From assembly GCA_013368315.1 (NCBI GenBank), contig JAACJM010000202.1:89524-153523 (forward strand): 64,000 nt of DNA, given 5' to 3'. A program made the position numbers and the translations under genes. Shown piece after piece: positions 44,911 through 56,998 of this stretch. The stretch is from Tetrapyrgos nigripes (Eukaryota > Basidiomycota > Agaricomycetes > Agaricales > Campanellaceae). Every line of letters begins with the position of its first letter. Position 1 is the first letter of the stretch. The notes beneath the pieces were generated by a model. It made no database searches, was not told the DNA's origin, and was given only the letters and a program-made list of their open reading frames with translations.

Positions 44911-45040
44911 TATTTCATGCAAAATCCGGTCATCGGAAAAATCTGTTAGTAACTAGTTATAACATGTTATAACATAGTATACCTGTTACTTATTAGTTAC
45001 CTCGAGAATTGTAACAAGTAATTAACAGGTTGGAGCCCTA

Positions 45041-45656
45041 GTACTATTAGGCAAGGTGGGTCTGCCTTGACTGCATCGCGATGGGAGTGTTGATAGCAAG
45101 GATTTTCGATGACCGATCAGAGGCACTGATATTCATTGTTGCTGTTAATAGTCCCGTTCCCGACTTGGAAACGGACTGAGTCGGACCCATCGTCAGTGCA
45201 GAAAATTGCATACAGTAGCGACAAGTAACTGACAAGATAGATTTTTCCTTATTTCTACGCTTTTTTCTTGTTTTCTTAGAATATTTTGGAAGCAATTGCT
45301 ATCATCTGCTGGCCATGGTGTCGACACTGAATGATAACAAGCTGCGCAAAATTTGCTTAGGAGTACTTAATGCTTGTCCGAGGAACTGCTGGGTCGTGTG
45401 CCGCCGTGTAAAAGATGATGATGTTGTCCTCCGCGATAGAATCCCACCGACTCCGAGGCATGGATGTGAGTCTCAGTCAGTAGTAGTAGTCTCCCGTGCT
45501 CTTTGAGGTCCAAACGGTTCATTCGGAAGCGTTTGTGATGAATAACGTTCTTCGGGGAGGCATTTACGTCATTCATTCAGATCTGCTCCACCTACTGGCA
45601 CGCACCGGGGACACTTACGACAGTCTGTTCTTGGATCTTGGCCTCTCCCATCAATC
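45041..45656. other. Intergenic region upstream of the BTB-type gene
   Basis: About 0.6 kb with no recognised gene. It presumably holds the promoter of the gene at 45657. Confidence 0.45.
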
Positions 45657-47111
45657 ATGGAGAACGCTCACACTGGCCATCCGACCGCTTCTGGGTTTCT
45701 TCTTGAAGACTGGATTGACACTACTACCACTGGTATGGCAAATGACGCGTCTGCTTCGAGCGCGTCGTACAGTCAAGCTGGTCAAGCTTCGTGGGGCTTT
45801 CATCTTCCTCAAAATCCGAAAAGTGGAGCCAACGGCTATAGTCTGAAAGCTGCTATCCCTCAAATGCCAGATGGGAATGGTCTGCGTTCATCAATATCCT
45901 GCCGAAGCTATACTGACTCTTTGTCTTTCAGCAAATCAAGGAGTACTGCAATCGGATTCTTTTTATCTGGATGGTCAAAAAACGAATGAAAACGCTGCGC
46001 AAGTACGTGGTCATAATCTTCCTCTTCACTACTGTACTGACAGTTCCAGCTAGCCTCAGGCTGTCTTGACTTGGGACGAGCAAACCGCGAAGTCTCTCAC
46101 TCTCTCCACTGCATTTCAAGAAGTACCCACTTCCCCTAATCTACCACGACCTGATATCATCCTCGTATCATCCGACCGAGTCGTCTTCTATGTCGATCAG
46201 CAAATCCTCCTCAAACATTCCAACAATTGCTTCGGTGGTCTGTTGCCTCTTACTGCCAAAGGCAAAGCAGAAAGAGTCAGACAACTCGCAGACGTGTCTT
46301 CCTCTGACCTCAATATCATACTGCATCTACTCTACAATCTCGACCCCACTCAATACCAGACTCCCCTTACTTCCATTATCTCTGCCATCGATCACTTACC
46401 CAAATACGGGTACATTCCCAAATCACTATTAACTTCTAGAAGCTTCCTGTACAAAGTCCTTCTATTCTACACTCCTCTCTATCCTCTTCGACTTTATCTG
46501 CTCTGTGGAAAGCACGACTTGTACGAGCTCGCTGTCGCAGTGTCGTCAAACACATTATCAACAGACTTGAGTTCGTTAACTGATGATGACGCGGAGAGGA
46601 TGGGTTCGGTTTACCTGGGGAGACTTTTCAGGTTACATAGGTCGAGGATAGCGACACTGAAAGCGTCTTTGATGCCTCCGCCGGCTTTACATAATCCTAC
46701 GAAGGAATGCGGATTTGAGAACCAGAGGGTGTTGTCGAGTGCTTGGATGATGGCAACGGCGTATTTGCTGTGGTCCGCAAAGCCAGGTTAGTGGTTCTAA
46801 AAGCTGTCTTTATCCATCTCTACTTTCTGCGAGACATACTTACCTTTCCTAGCGTTCACAAGACCATACTAATATTCCATTCTGTTTTGTTCCCTCTAGA
46901 TACCTCAACGAGTGCTATACGAGGAGTCTTCAACTCAATGACAAAACATATCACATGCAGAGATTGCTGCAAGGGGAGGGATGACAGGATAAATAAGATC
47001 GTGATCAATTGGTCTTTGAGCAAAGTGCGTACTATTTACGCTCCCTTCGTTCTTCGTGGCTCCTTCGTGGACATGTTGCTATTTCAGTCATGTGATTTGA
47101 ACGCTTGCTAA
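45657..47111 (+). CDS. BTB/POZ-like domain protein
   Basis: Five exons (45657-45879, 45932-46002, 46060-46786, 46900-47024, 47088-47111) give 389 residues in one frame. After a Ser/Thr-rich N-terminus with LKAAIPQMPDG comes LTWDEQTAKSLTLSTAFQE. The BTB-like core follows, with PDIILVSSDRVVFYVDQQILLK and the helical VSSSDLNIILHLLYNLDPT. The rest (YPLRLYLLCGKHDLYELAVA, DAERMGSVYLGRLFRLH, SSAWMMATAYLLW) and a terminal cysteine group (CRDCCKGRDDR) match a family common in mushroom genomes, annotated as BTB domain proteins of unknown role. Such domains mediate dimerisation or cullin-3 binding; that role is inferred. Exon 2 was placed by frame only. Confidence 0.82.
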
Positions 47112-48126
47112 AGACGAGTCCTCCCTTTTTCCTTTGTCAGTGCACGATATGACCACACGATATGACGGTAATCTAACTATCTAACTAACTAACTAACCCG
47201 ATATAACACATGCATCGTACAAACGGGCAAGATCATTACATCATTGCTTCTTGGTGTTCACCGTTCATGGTCGCTGTTTTTGGGTCTATCTTCAGGAATC
47301 AGACGACCAACTCGTCAAGGCGCAACACACGCAGCGCTGTCTACTGTACCTGTCCCCCTTTTCACTACATGGATAATGTGACAGTCAGTTCCTTATATAC
47401 ACTTCCGCTCATTATTTTCGTCTTCGCATGCTTGCTATCATATCTCTTGTACACACACGCATTTCAAGAGTAGCTTACATTTGTAGCAATACTGTACCAT
47501 TTCGAATAGATGGAATGGTCACAGGTCACAGACCCCATTTTCCTTCCCAAAATGTCTGCTGGTCACAGGTCACTGAGGCCATTTTCCAAGGAAAAATCTG
47601 TGACCATGAAAAAAAGATTTGTCCAAAAAAGGGAATTTGAAGCAAAAAAATTCCAATTTCTGACCTTGGTCACACCTAAATTTGGAAAATTTTCAGGTCC
47701 CAGATGGAAAAAAATGTCACAGGTCACAATGCCTTTCCATCTATTTGAAATGGTACAGTAGTCTTTTGATACCTCTATCCCTCCAAGCGATCTGCCACCA
47801 TTGGTCCATGATACATAATCAGTGGTCATTAGTGCTACAGCTCCCAATCGCCATAACAACTCTGTCCATATGGAAACTCTGTTATGACCACTGGCAGACA
47901 CCATTCAGGCTGCTCTCCATGAGCAGGCCTGAAGCCGCCATCAGATAAACCGTGCATGCAGTAACCTTCCGATAGGTGGGTGCCAAAGCACTGACAAATC
48001 TAGAACACGCGTAGGACTGGTGTACACTGGAGACACTGGGGTCTTGCAAAGACTCCAGTCTTTACACCAAACGCACGGCCATGGCGCCATACTGCAAGTA
48101 ACCGACGCCCATAGATGCAAACATCA
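47112..48126. other. Intergenic region containing a TA-flanked MITE
   Basis: No gene is seen between the BTB-type gene and the 3' end of the RhoGEF-kinase. A (CTAA)n tract lies at about 47174-47196. The MITE at 47492-47758 is listed separately. Confidence 0.5.
47492..47758. mobile_element. 267-bp TA-flanked MITE (Tc1/mariner-like)
   Basis: The ends CTGTACCATTTCGAATAGAT and ATCTATTTGAAATGGTACAG are inverted copies with one mismatch in 20 bases, flanked by TA on both sides (47490-47491, 47759-47760). The CACAGGTCAC motif occurs three times inside. No coding capacity. The TA target suggests mobilisation by a Tc1/mariner transposase encoded elsewhere. Confidence 0.8.
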
Positions 48127-51100
48127 TCACGAAGTCCATCGCCGATATTCAAGACTCGCCCTATAGCACAACTCTTTCACCTCCTTCGACACCTCTATCG
48201 CATCTGGACGCTTATGGGGTTCGTCCCAACACTTTTGGATAAAATCCCACTGCGTATCCGTCACGAACAGAGTCGCGGGTCTCCTTGGCTTATTTCCCTT
48301 GTGCAGCTCGATGAGGACTTGGGCGTCATTACGGACGTAGTGGTAGGGTATACGACCTGAGAGGATCTGAAGGAAAGAAAAGAAAAGAAAAGGAAGGATA
48401 GCATTCTTAGCGTGAGCAGTTTGACTTGACGCAATTGTCTGACAGACTTACCTCGAGGGTAACACTCCCAAATGAATAAATGTCATTGCAAGGGGTCGGC
48501 TTCGGGACCTGATCCTCCTCTATCTGCATCTTGTACAAAAACGCATCTGCCCAACGAATAGCACCACTGATAGTCGAATACATAGTCACGGACTCAAAAT
48601 CTGCAATGAAGCTAGACAGGCCAAAGTCGCAAAGACAGGCTCTTCCCTCGTCGTTGATGAGGACGTTTGCGCCGCTGAGGTCTCCGTGTACAATATCATG
48701 GGAATGCACTGCATAGGACTTCAGACGGTGGTAGAGATAAAGACAAGAAATCACTGACGATAAGCCAACCCTTCCGCAACTTCCACCAAAATCTGCAACC
48801 GATCTGGCATAGACAAGATGTCTCCACATCGCTCCATGTACCTCGTAACGCTCCCATTGTCCAACCAAGGACACACCATGGAGACGTACATCCCGAAACC
48901 GGAGACGGTTCCGTAGAGTGAAATAATATTGGGATGATCAAGCTGTTTCCAAACCGCCAATTCACGCGCGAGTCGCTATAGAATGCTGTTTGAGCAATGC
49001 CGAACCATATGGCGGAAAGAAATAGTAAGCACACCTTCTGCACTGTGTCATCCATTTTAGGATCACCTATACGTGACCTGAGAACCTTGACTGCGACCTA
49101 GAAAAGCGATAGCATGTTAGCCCGTAGCGGATCCAATAGATAAAACAGATAAATTCACCGTCCTCTCATGACCATGCACATCCTTCCAAAGGCCTTTCCA
49201 CACATCCGCAAATCCGCCATAGGCTTCAGCAAATCGACCAATCTTCTCAACACGCCCCGTTAGGTCCACTACTCTCTGAGCCTTGCCGTCATAAGCTGAC
49301 GAAGGCGGTAACTCCAACGGAGACATTAATCCAACACCACTATCACGAACGTGTTCGTGTTCCTGTTTGTCATCAAGTGGGACCAGAGCTAACGGGCTCA
49401 TCAAGCCATGCTCAGCAGATATCGTTGAACGATGAGATTTCGGACTGAACAACTCGGGTAACATATCGGGACTGAGCAATAGTTCAGTGGACTCGAATAA
49501 TTTCTGTTGGTGCATTGAAGAGGATTCGGAGTAAGGTCCTTTTCGTCCGATCAGACTCCATGGTCTAGGACGGGAATAACGTCGACCTGGAATGTAGAAG
49601 CCGTCATCATCTGGTTTGGAGTGTCGTTGTCAGTACTAGAGACAAGAAGGTAAAAGCGATTCACATACCCAAAATGTCAGTTCCAATCTCGTAAATGGAA
49701 CTGCCGTCCAGGCTCTCCCGAAGCTGATTGCTGAGGTGCTCATCTGCAAAGACGTCCACCACCTCGTCCACGAATCCTTCCAGTACCGAAAGCCATTGGT
49801 CACTTTGATCGATGGAGGAGTAAGAAAGTTTGAGTGTATACTTTTCGCCGACGCCTTCGTTATCTCCCCAGTCAAGAGAAAACAACTCTTTGTGAAAAAG
49901 ACGATTAGCGCTCAAGGAGTCTGCCATACAAAGACGACTGACCTTCGTCAATCCTTAAAACCTTCATCCAAGCAGTCGGTATTGCATAAACCAAGTTCAA
50001 GGGCGTCTTCTTACGCAAAGCAGACCCCAACTCCCAAGATCGAATGGGGTATCGAGGAAGGTGTCCTTCATCGTCATCTGACTTAGTACTGCTTTGACGA
50101 CTTCCGGGGTCGTGCTCGGGATTACGAGCAGCATTGGTCTTGGCACTCCCATTCCCATTCTGCTGCTGCTGCGACCCCATCTCGACGCCCTGTCCATTCC
50201 CATCCTCCAAGCCTCTTCTCTGTCTGCCCCATGACGACCAACTATTTCTCGTCCATTCAGTCCAAGACGCCAAAGTTGAATAAGCCGTCCCGGTCTTCTG
50301 AGCATGTGGATCCAACTCTACATCGCCTTTCCTCGTGGACCTCGACCCACTCCCAGATCCGTTTCTGCGGTGTTTCTGCAGTTTTTGTTCTTCTAAACAA
50401 CACAGCAACATCGTTTCGAATAGGAAGACTTGATATGTTTTGGCATCTTCGTCCTTTGGCTTCGGTTTCGGCCCAGTCCCCAAATCTGCTTCGTAAACCT
50501 TGAGCTGGTCATCAACCAGCAGATTGCCCAACTGGGACGGATCAATAGACGCGTTCCAATGAAAAGCACGCTGTTTCAGAATACGCGAAGCTTGAATGCT
50601 TCGGATTTGCCAGCTCATCTCGTCAATAGCTGAAGAAATTTGGGACATGCGGTAGAGCGTGGTGCAGACAGTGTCGAAGCAGCTTGGAGATGAAGAAAAA
50701 GACGAGGAGGTTGGAAGGACTGGGAGTGAAGGTAGAGTGCAATCTAAGATTGCCTGGAGCCAAGCGCAATAATCTGCAATGCGAGCTGGGAGGATGGATA
50801 GGACGTCGAGAAGGATTTGGATATTCCCTGTAAGAGACGACTCTATGGTTTTCTTCTGCTCTTGAAGAACCTCAAATAGATCGAGGTAATTCACGGACAG
50901 AGAACGATATGTAGCAGCAATGTTGGTCCGATTGACGGGATTGTCGAATCCGAAAATCTGCAACCAGTTTTCTGCGTCCCAATTGAAGTCGGATCGCTCC
51001 ATGCGGAGAAGCATAGCTTCCATGTCTTTGAGGACACGGTCGTGATACTGGCGCAACCGATTGTCGTTTATCACCAAAGGCTCCAGAGTTGACTGCATGA

Positions 51101-51826
51101 AATTGGATGCGCAGGAAAGAGTAGCAGCCGAATCCTGTACCCATCCTTCACGGTAAACGGGACAGTTCCAAGCATCAAATGCAAAAAGCGTACATACCAA
51201 TATCAACTGTAGGTAAGACACATGAGCCCGCTCAGTGTCTACCAGTTCCATAACGATATCACGTCGTTCAAGCTGAGTAAAGGTTGGGTTGGGAAATACG
51301 TATAGACCGGGATATGTAGCTTGCAATGCATCCAGCAGTCTCTGAACCGTCTTGAGCACCTGTACAGTTCAGAGAGTCAAAAGAAGCTCGAGTAAAGACT
51401 GACGCAGAAACTCACTTTCATAAAACCCGAGCTCGTACCACCAAATAAATCCTCAATCCTCAAAACTTCCCCATATCTCAGCTTGCCCTGGATCTCCAGA
51501 AAATGCACCCTCTGAATGAAACTCGCGAAAAACCTTTCGCGGTCGGGCATGCCCAGTTGGAAGTCAAACGTCTCCACATCCACACTGAGATGACTAGGAG
51601 CAGGAGACCCCAGCAAATCCAACAGAACTCCTAAAGAAGCGCCAACAGCAAAGCAATCGAACAGGATTTTGAACGGCGGTTCATTCCGATGAAGGTAGGA
51701 GTCTCGGGTATGGTCCAACCAATGCTTGAATTCCACGACTAGCTGGAGTTTGGCGAGAATTTTAGTACTTTCGAGACAGAGCTGCTCTGTAGGCGCTCTA
51801 GGGGCGCGTAGAAGGGAGGTGCTCAT
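48127..51826 (-). CDS. Cdc24-like RhoGEF fused to a TKL-type protein kinase
   Basis: Eight exons (51826-51416, 51359-49943, 49887-49669, 49610-49159, 49097-49035, 48975-48759, 48708-48452, 48366-48127) join to 1091 residues without a stop. Residues 1-140 match the calponin-like CDC24 domain (LCLESTKILAKLQ, FKILFDCFAVGASLG, GKLRYGEVLRIEDLF). Residues about 170-390 are the DH domain, starting RRDIVMELVDTERAHVSYLQL. A PH domain split by a low-complexity insert spans about 410-670 (KTYQVFLFETMLLCCLEE). A linker follows, then a kinase at about 806-1085: FADVWKG, VAVKVL (K837), HGDLSGAN (D936, N941) and DFGLS (D953). Cdc24 proteins activate Cdc42/Rac and normally end in PB1, which is absent. The usual kinase APE motif is not seen (IRWADAFLY instead). 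Exons 3 and 4 join across a 58-nt intron with no room for a second gene. Confidence 0.88.
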
Positions 51827-52258
51827 GCCGTTTCATGAGAGAGTGCCCGTGGGTTGAGGTAATACAAGAATCAGACGCGGTGTGATGCTAGCGCTCTGAT
51901 GGCAAATGACAGAAGACAAGTCATCCCGAACAGCCTCACATTATAGACTTTGGATAATGCCTGCGGAGATACATATTAAGATGGAGCAATTATCGAAAAT
52001 GAAGTGGAACAGTGGGCAAGGAAACCGGACAAGATGGCTGTCCAGGTTGAAGCTCGGAAGTTGGAGCACTACATACTTATCAAGGGAATCGATAAAAGCT
52101 TCGAATTCTAATTACGTTCTACGATATGTACGATAAACCGTCCAGCGAAGATGGATACACGAAGAATTAGAGATGTGATAGTATGTAGAAATAGAGGAAC
52201 CTTTTGATACAAGAAAAAGCTAAGGATCTGATGCCAGACCGAGAGCGCTACTCCCAAA
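51827..52258. other. Short intergenic region, promoter side of the RhoGEF-kinase
   Basis: About 430 bp between the RhoGEF-kinase start and the 3' end of the SNF2 gene, both on the minus strand. No gene is seen. Confidence 0.5.
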
Positions 52259-55200
52259 CTAATCTTCGTCCGAATCGCCCGAATCATTGCCATTAGGCCC
52301 TTTCTTGGACATTCCGAACAGGAACTTGATGTCCCTCATACTGAGCTTCTGGAGTTTAGTCCCTGATCCTTCACCAAGAGCAGCTTCGGCCAGGCCAACT
52401 TTGACTTCTTGCAGTTGAAGTAGACTGAAAGACGAAGGTTGATGGTAAGACAACAAGCGTAGAGCAAAAAAAGAATCAAACTCACCGGTCTTCAATGGTA
52501 TTCTCGATAACGAGACGCTTGACGTACACAGTCTTGTTCTGACCAATACGATGAGCTCTGTCATAAGCCTGCGATTCGGCGGCGTAGTTCCATGACAAGT
52601 CCATGCTATGAACAGAGATGAGATCCCGGTTAACCAGTGCAGCGGCGTTTACACTCACTTGATGATACGATTAGCAGCTACCAAGTTTAGACCAACACCC
52701 CCGCAACGGGTACTGTGTGTTGCAATCAGCAAACCAAACGCTGAATAAAGCGAGGTAGCGGTAGCGAACCTGATTAAAATAACCTTGGGTCCATCTGGCC
52801 TCTTGAAAATCGACAGCGTATGATCCCTAGACGCCCTATCCATCTTTCCATCAAACCTCACACTCCTAATTCCATGCCTTGAGAATAAGACCTCAATGAG
52901 GTCGAGCATCGAAGTCCCTATTGCGCTGGTCAGCTTGGACAGAAAGCGTTCACCAGCGAGAGAAAAGCACATACACTGCGAATAAACAATCGTTTTATCA
53001 CCTTCGTCCTCCCATTCTTTCAAATACTCAATCAACTGAACCATCTTCGCACTTGGCTCCATTTCCTCGTCTCCTTTGGACCATGCCGCAATGACCGCCT
53101 CCGATGGTCCGTTGGCACCCATGTCCAATCCATCCTTGTCGACATTGGGGCGACCCTTTGGTTTTCTAATGCCACCACGAGAACCAGGGGACTTCCTCTT
53201 CTTACTATTCTTGCTTGACCATCCAAGCATAGGGGTCTTCAAAGGAACAGAGATATCATCCAACGTCAAATCGAGAATATCATCCTACAATGCAATCCAA
53301 CCAAAGTCAGCAAACTTACCAGAAACTATCCAAAATGTCCAACTCACATCATCATCTTCCGCCTTTGTGTTCTCCACCTTCTGCTTCTTCTTCGGCGGCT
53401 TCAAAATATCATTCAAGTCAGGGAAATCATCATCCGAATCGTCCAATTCCCGTTCCTCGAAAGTCTTATTATAATCCCCCATATCATCATCACTATCCGA
53501 ATACAACTCATCTTTCACAGCTTTCTTCTTCTTCCGCGATTTTCTGGACTCTGCAATAAATCGAGCTAACTCTTCATCCGTGGGTTGGAATGCTGCGAGC
53601 TTGAAGGTTTTCTCGTCCGACATGTCTTGCATAGATTTACAGGTGGGACCTACATACAGAGAGGTCAGCTCGCGACAAAGGGAGACGCTACCATCACATA
53701 TGAAAAGAACGGAAGAAACGAGAGACTCACAGGGTCTCCAGCCTTTAGCATTAGCCTCTTCAAACTTTCGCTCAATCTCCATGTTCTCTCTCTCATTGCC
53801 TTCGCCACTATATAACCACTCATCAGTGCCGGTATTGGCTCCCAGGAAGGAAATAACTCACAAGATACCGTTATGCTCAATAGGAGAGTTCTTCAAATCA
53901 AGCATGCAATCTACAGAGACCATGAGGACACGATACTCTAAAAAAGAGGGTAAGAACGTCAACGCACCAAAGCAAAGCTCATGACTACATCCAAGGATGC
54001 GTCCTTTGTTCTCGATGAAGGCTATGCATACATCCGAGTCAATGTTTGTCCAATGAGAAGAAGAAGAGCAAGTCACAACACAACACTGACCTTCATCACA
54101 CACCGGACAACTAACATCCTGCATCTCTTCCGCAAAATCAATCACTTTATCAGCTCGGGCACGTATGAGCATCCTGTCGTCGAAGTCAGTATTCAAAATC
54201 TAATGGCAAGCCAATGAAAACAGAAAACATACTTTTGTTTGATCTGTAAGAACATCGAAATCCAGGTCATGAGCATGGTCAGTACATCGACGATCACTAT
54301 TTTGGAATTGACAACGCTTACATTCTCCACCCAAGGTCTACCCTTCACCTTGATAGCTCGCGCACGTTCCTTCTCGGCGTCACCTCCCATCAACATGGTT
54401 GGGTCGTCGAGGCCTTCGGTTTGAGACTGCATATATACGCGTCAGAACAGCCCAACAAAACCAGGAGTGGGAAAGTAATATACTAAGATGAGATTTGGAT
54501 GGCAGCAAAGCTGACGCAGTCGCAGAATCATGACGAGGACGAAGGAATGGCTGTCAGGAGAGCATGAGTAATCCTACATTCGGAAAGAAGAAAAGGATTA
54601 GAGAAAGTGACCCACTTCTTCACCAACGACTTCTCCTTGATAAACTTGTTCACATTAATCCGAGACTTTGTCTCGAAGGATTGATAGATCTGAAAGAAAG
54701 CCGAGCCATCAGTCAGTCAACCCATTCGTTGATAAAAATGGGACCAACGAGCATCGAAGCATAGAAGAAAACACCAAACGGAAAGCAAATCACTCACATC
54801 CCTCTCGTCTTCTGAAAACGGCACCTTGATCAGCCCAATCTCCTTTGGCTTCAGCTTCAAAATAGGTTCTCCCTCGAGTGTCGAGTTCTTAGTCCGGCGA
54901 AGAAGTAGAGGTGCAAGAATTGTCTGAGCTCGTTGGCCTGCGACGACAGCGTCTACATTCTGATATTTGGCCTGATAGAGAGGAGGAACCATGTCAGTCA
55001 TATCAGAGTCTCGATCCTAACCACCAAGCGGCAGCTACAAGTGAAAGGAAAGGAAAGAAAATACATACCACATATTCGTTGAAATCATTCCAATCATTCC
55101 AGGGTCTGAACTTTCCAAAACGTAGCAGACCATAGATATCGGCACTGCCAGTGCCAGCATAGTCAGAACAAGCACTGCAGGTGACACAAACCAACTCACA

Positions 55201-56998
55201 GTGTATTCGTCACCGGCGTTCCAGTCAACATCCATCGGTACTTTGCTTGGATATGCGCCAGAGCTATACTGGCTTTGGTGACTCTACATAGAAGTGCGAG
55301 CATGTTAATAAAAAGTATGGACCCCTCAAACCGATGGGGATCATAAGACGCTCTTACCGATTCCTGATGTACTGTGCCTCATCGGCAATAGCTCTATAGA
55401 ACTTGATCTTGGCTAGGACACCACTGTTCACAAAAGAAAAAGACGTCGACAACGAGTCCTTTTAGCACTGGCCTCCAAAAAGACTGACAAAGGTGGAAAG
55501 AAGCAGTAGTAAGACACCCACCCATTCTTCCTCAACCACTCCGCCTCCTCATGAGGCTCGACATCCTTGGGAACGACGAAATCTGTCATTAAAGTCTGAT
55601 ACGTCGTAATCAAGACGTCATAGGATTTGATTTCGGATTTTTTCTGTAAGATTGTTTGATGCTGATGAGAAAACTTTCAAGCACAGACGACTCGAGAAAC
55701 ATACCTTCAGCTTCTCCCTACCATGATGGACATGGACTGTCAAAATCCCGTTGGTTTTCTCTTCAATCTCGTCTTTCCACTGTCAACAAGAACATGTCAG
55801 TCAGTTTGATGAAAGTATCCAAGATACCCACCTGCTGAAGCAGCGCAGACGGAACAACAATCAACGTCGTTTTAGACACATCTCGGTCGTCACCATCGGG
55901 TTGAGGAGGGTTCATTGCCATTGTAGCGATCATTTGAACGGTTTTGCCTGCAGAACAAAGACGGTAACCGAACAATCAGGTCAATGTTTGACGTGCAAGG
56001 AGAGGAAAGAGAAGGAGAAGCGACATACCTAAACCCATGTCATCCCTAGAAGTGCGGAAACGGTGTCAGTGTATTCGAAAACGAAGTAAAGATAGGTAGC
56101 TCACGCAAGGATACCGCCTTTATCTTTGCTCTTCTCTCGATCCAACATCCTGTCATGGGTATGCATCGTCAGAACGTTCTGACAGTGACATGAAAAAAAG
56201 TCATGGGGTACACGTACCAAGCAACACCAATAGCCTGGTGCGGTAAGAGACGTATATCCATCCCTGGAAGAATGTCTTCCGGGCTATATGTGCATATACG
56301 CAGCTACGTCAACACAGGGCATGCCATAGAATACCATCAACTCACCCTTGCAGACCTAACCGTTGCAAAGCTGTCCTAACAGTCAGTCCATGACTGACGT
56401 TATCAATAGTCTGGGTAACGAATTCGGCCAATCTATGTAGCAGATAAAAGGGGTAACGGTCAATCGGTCAATCTTGGGCTCTTTTGAGTAAAGAAAGACA
56501 CGCACTTTTGCTGTTGGTCGGCACCGCCTGTACAATAATACAACAAGAGTCATCGGTCATCGTGAACCATGAAGAGGCCTGCAACGCAGAACGAGACGAA
56601 AAGAACGCGGCTGACCAATATCAATAGCCTTGAGTGGGGTCTCAGAGTCGTAGTTCAACCTGAATCCACCAGCAACCTTCGGCGTTGAGCTAAAAGCTCT
56701 CTGCGAACCAAAGAGCATTTCCGTTTCGCTCTCGTCGTCGTCTACGGAAGCCGGATAAAAAACACGAAGGAATGAAGACGAGAGATGAGTTCTCAAAGAA
56801 AACGCAGAGTGGCATGGAAATAAACGCACCCTCTGGCCTCATGTAACCCAACCTCCCTTGCGCCTGTGTGAGACGCGCCTGCATTAATGCCGCTAACTTT
56901 CCTTGACTGGCATTCGGAGTCGACGTCTCTTCCACGTCCAGCGAAGCATTCAGAGAGATATCCAATGCGTTAAGCACACGAGAGACGTTGCCCGACAT
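52259..56998 (-). CDS. SNF2-family ATPase with embedded RING finger (Uls1/Rad5/Rad16 group)
   Basis: A 28-exon reconstruction gives 948 residues in one frame (exon 1 56998-56830, last exon 52424-52259). The ATPase core shows [16 protein letters not shown], the Walker A loop DDMGLGKT (residues 173-180), [14 protein letters not shown], the Walker B box DEAQ (about 296-299) and [11 protein letters not shown]3HC4-like RING is inserted between the helicase lobes: CPVC, then [10 protein letters not shown], then RPCPTC (about 523-586). The second lobe has [27 protein letters not shown] and RAHRIGQ. The layout is that of Rad5/Rad16/Uls1: DNA translocases that often act as ubiquitin or SUMO-targeted ligases in repair. 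No HIRAN domain is seen, and DEAQ favours the Uls1 branch. An acidic, lysine-rich linker lies between RING and lobe 2. Exons 3, 7 and 18 are only 22, 17 and 11 nt. Confidence 0.9.

Larger units (their letters stand above)
43244..45040 (+). mobile_element. Decayed hAT transposon with nested MITE
   Basis: The element runs 1797 bp between inverted ends TAGGGCTCCAACC and GGTTGGAGCCCTA. Both subterminal zones are full of GTTATAAC/TAACTGGTTA-type repeats. It is flanked by AGTATTAGG on the left and GTACTATTAGG on the right, an imperfect target duplication. Inside is a partial hAT transposase (43826-44236 and 44280-44454). A 394-bp MITE is inserted at 44455-44848. It cannot be autonomous. Confidence 0.8.

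Noticed and set aside
47500..47760. Periodic CACAGGTCAC repeats considered as a CRISPR-like array
   Set aside because: Repeats are few, unevenly spaced and enclosed by inverted ends with TA duplicates. The organism is eukaryotic.
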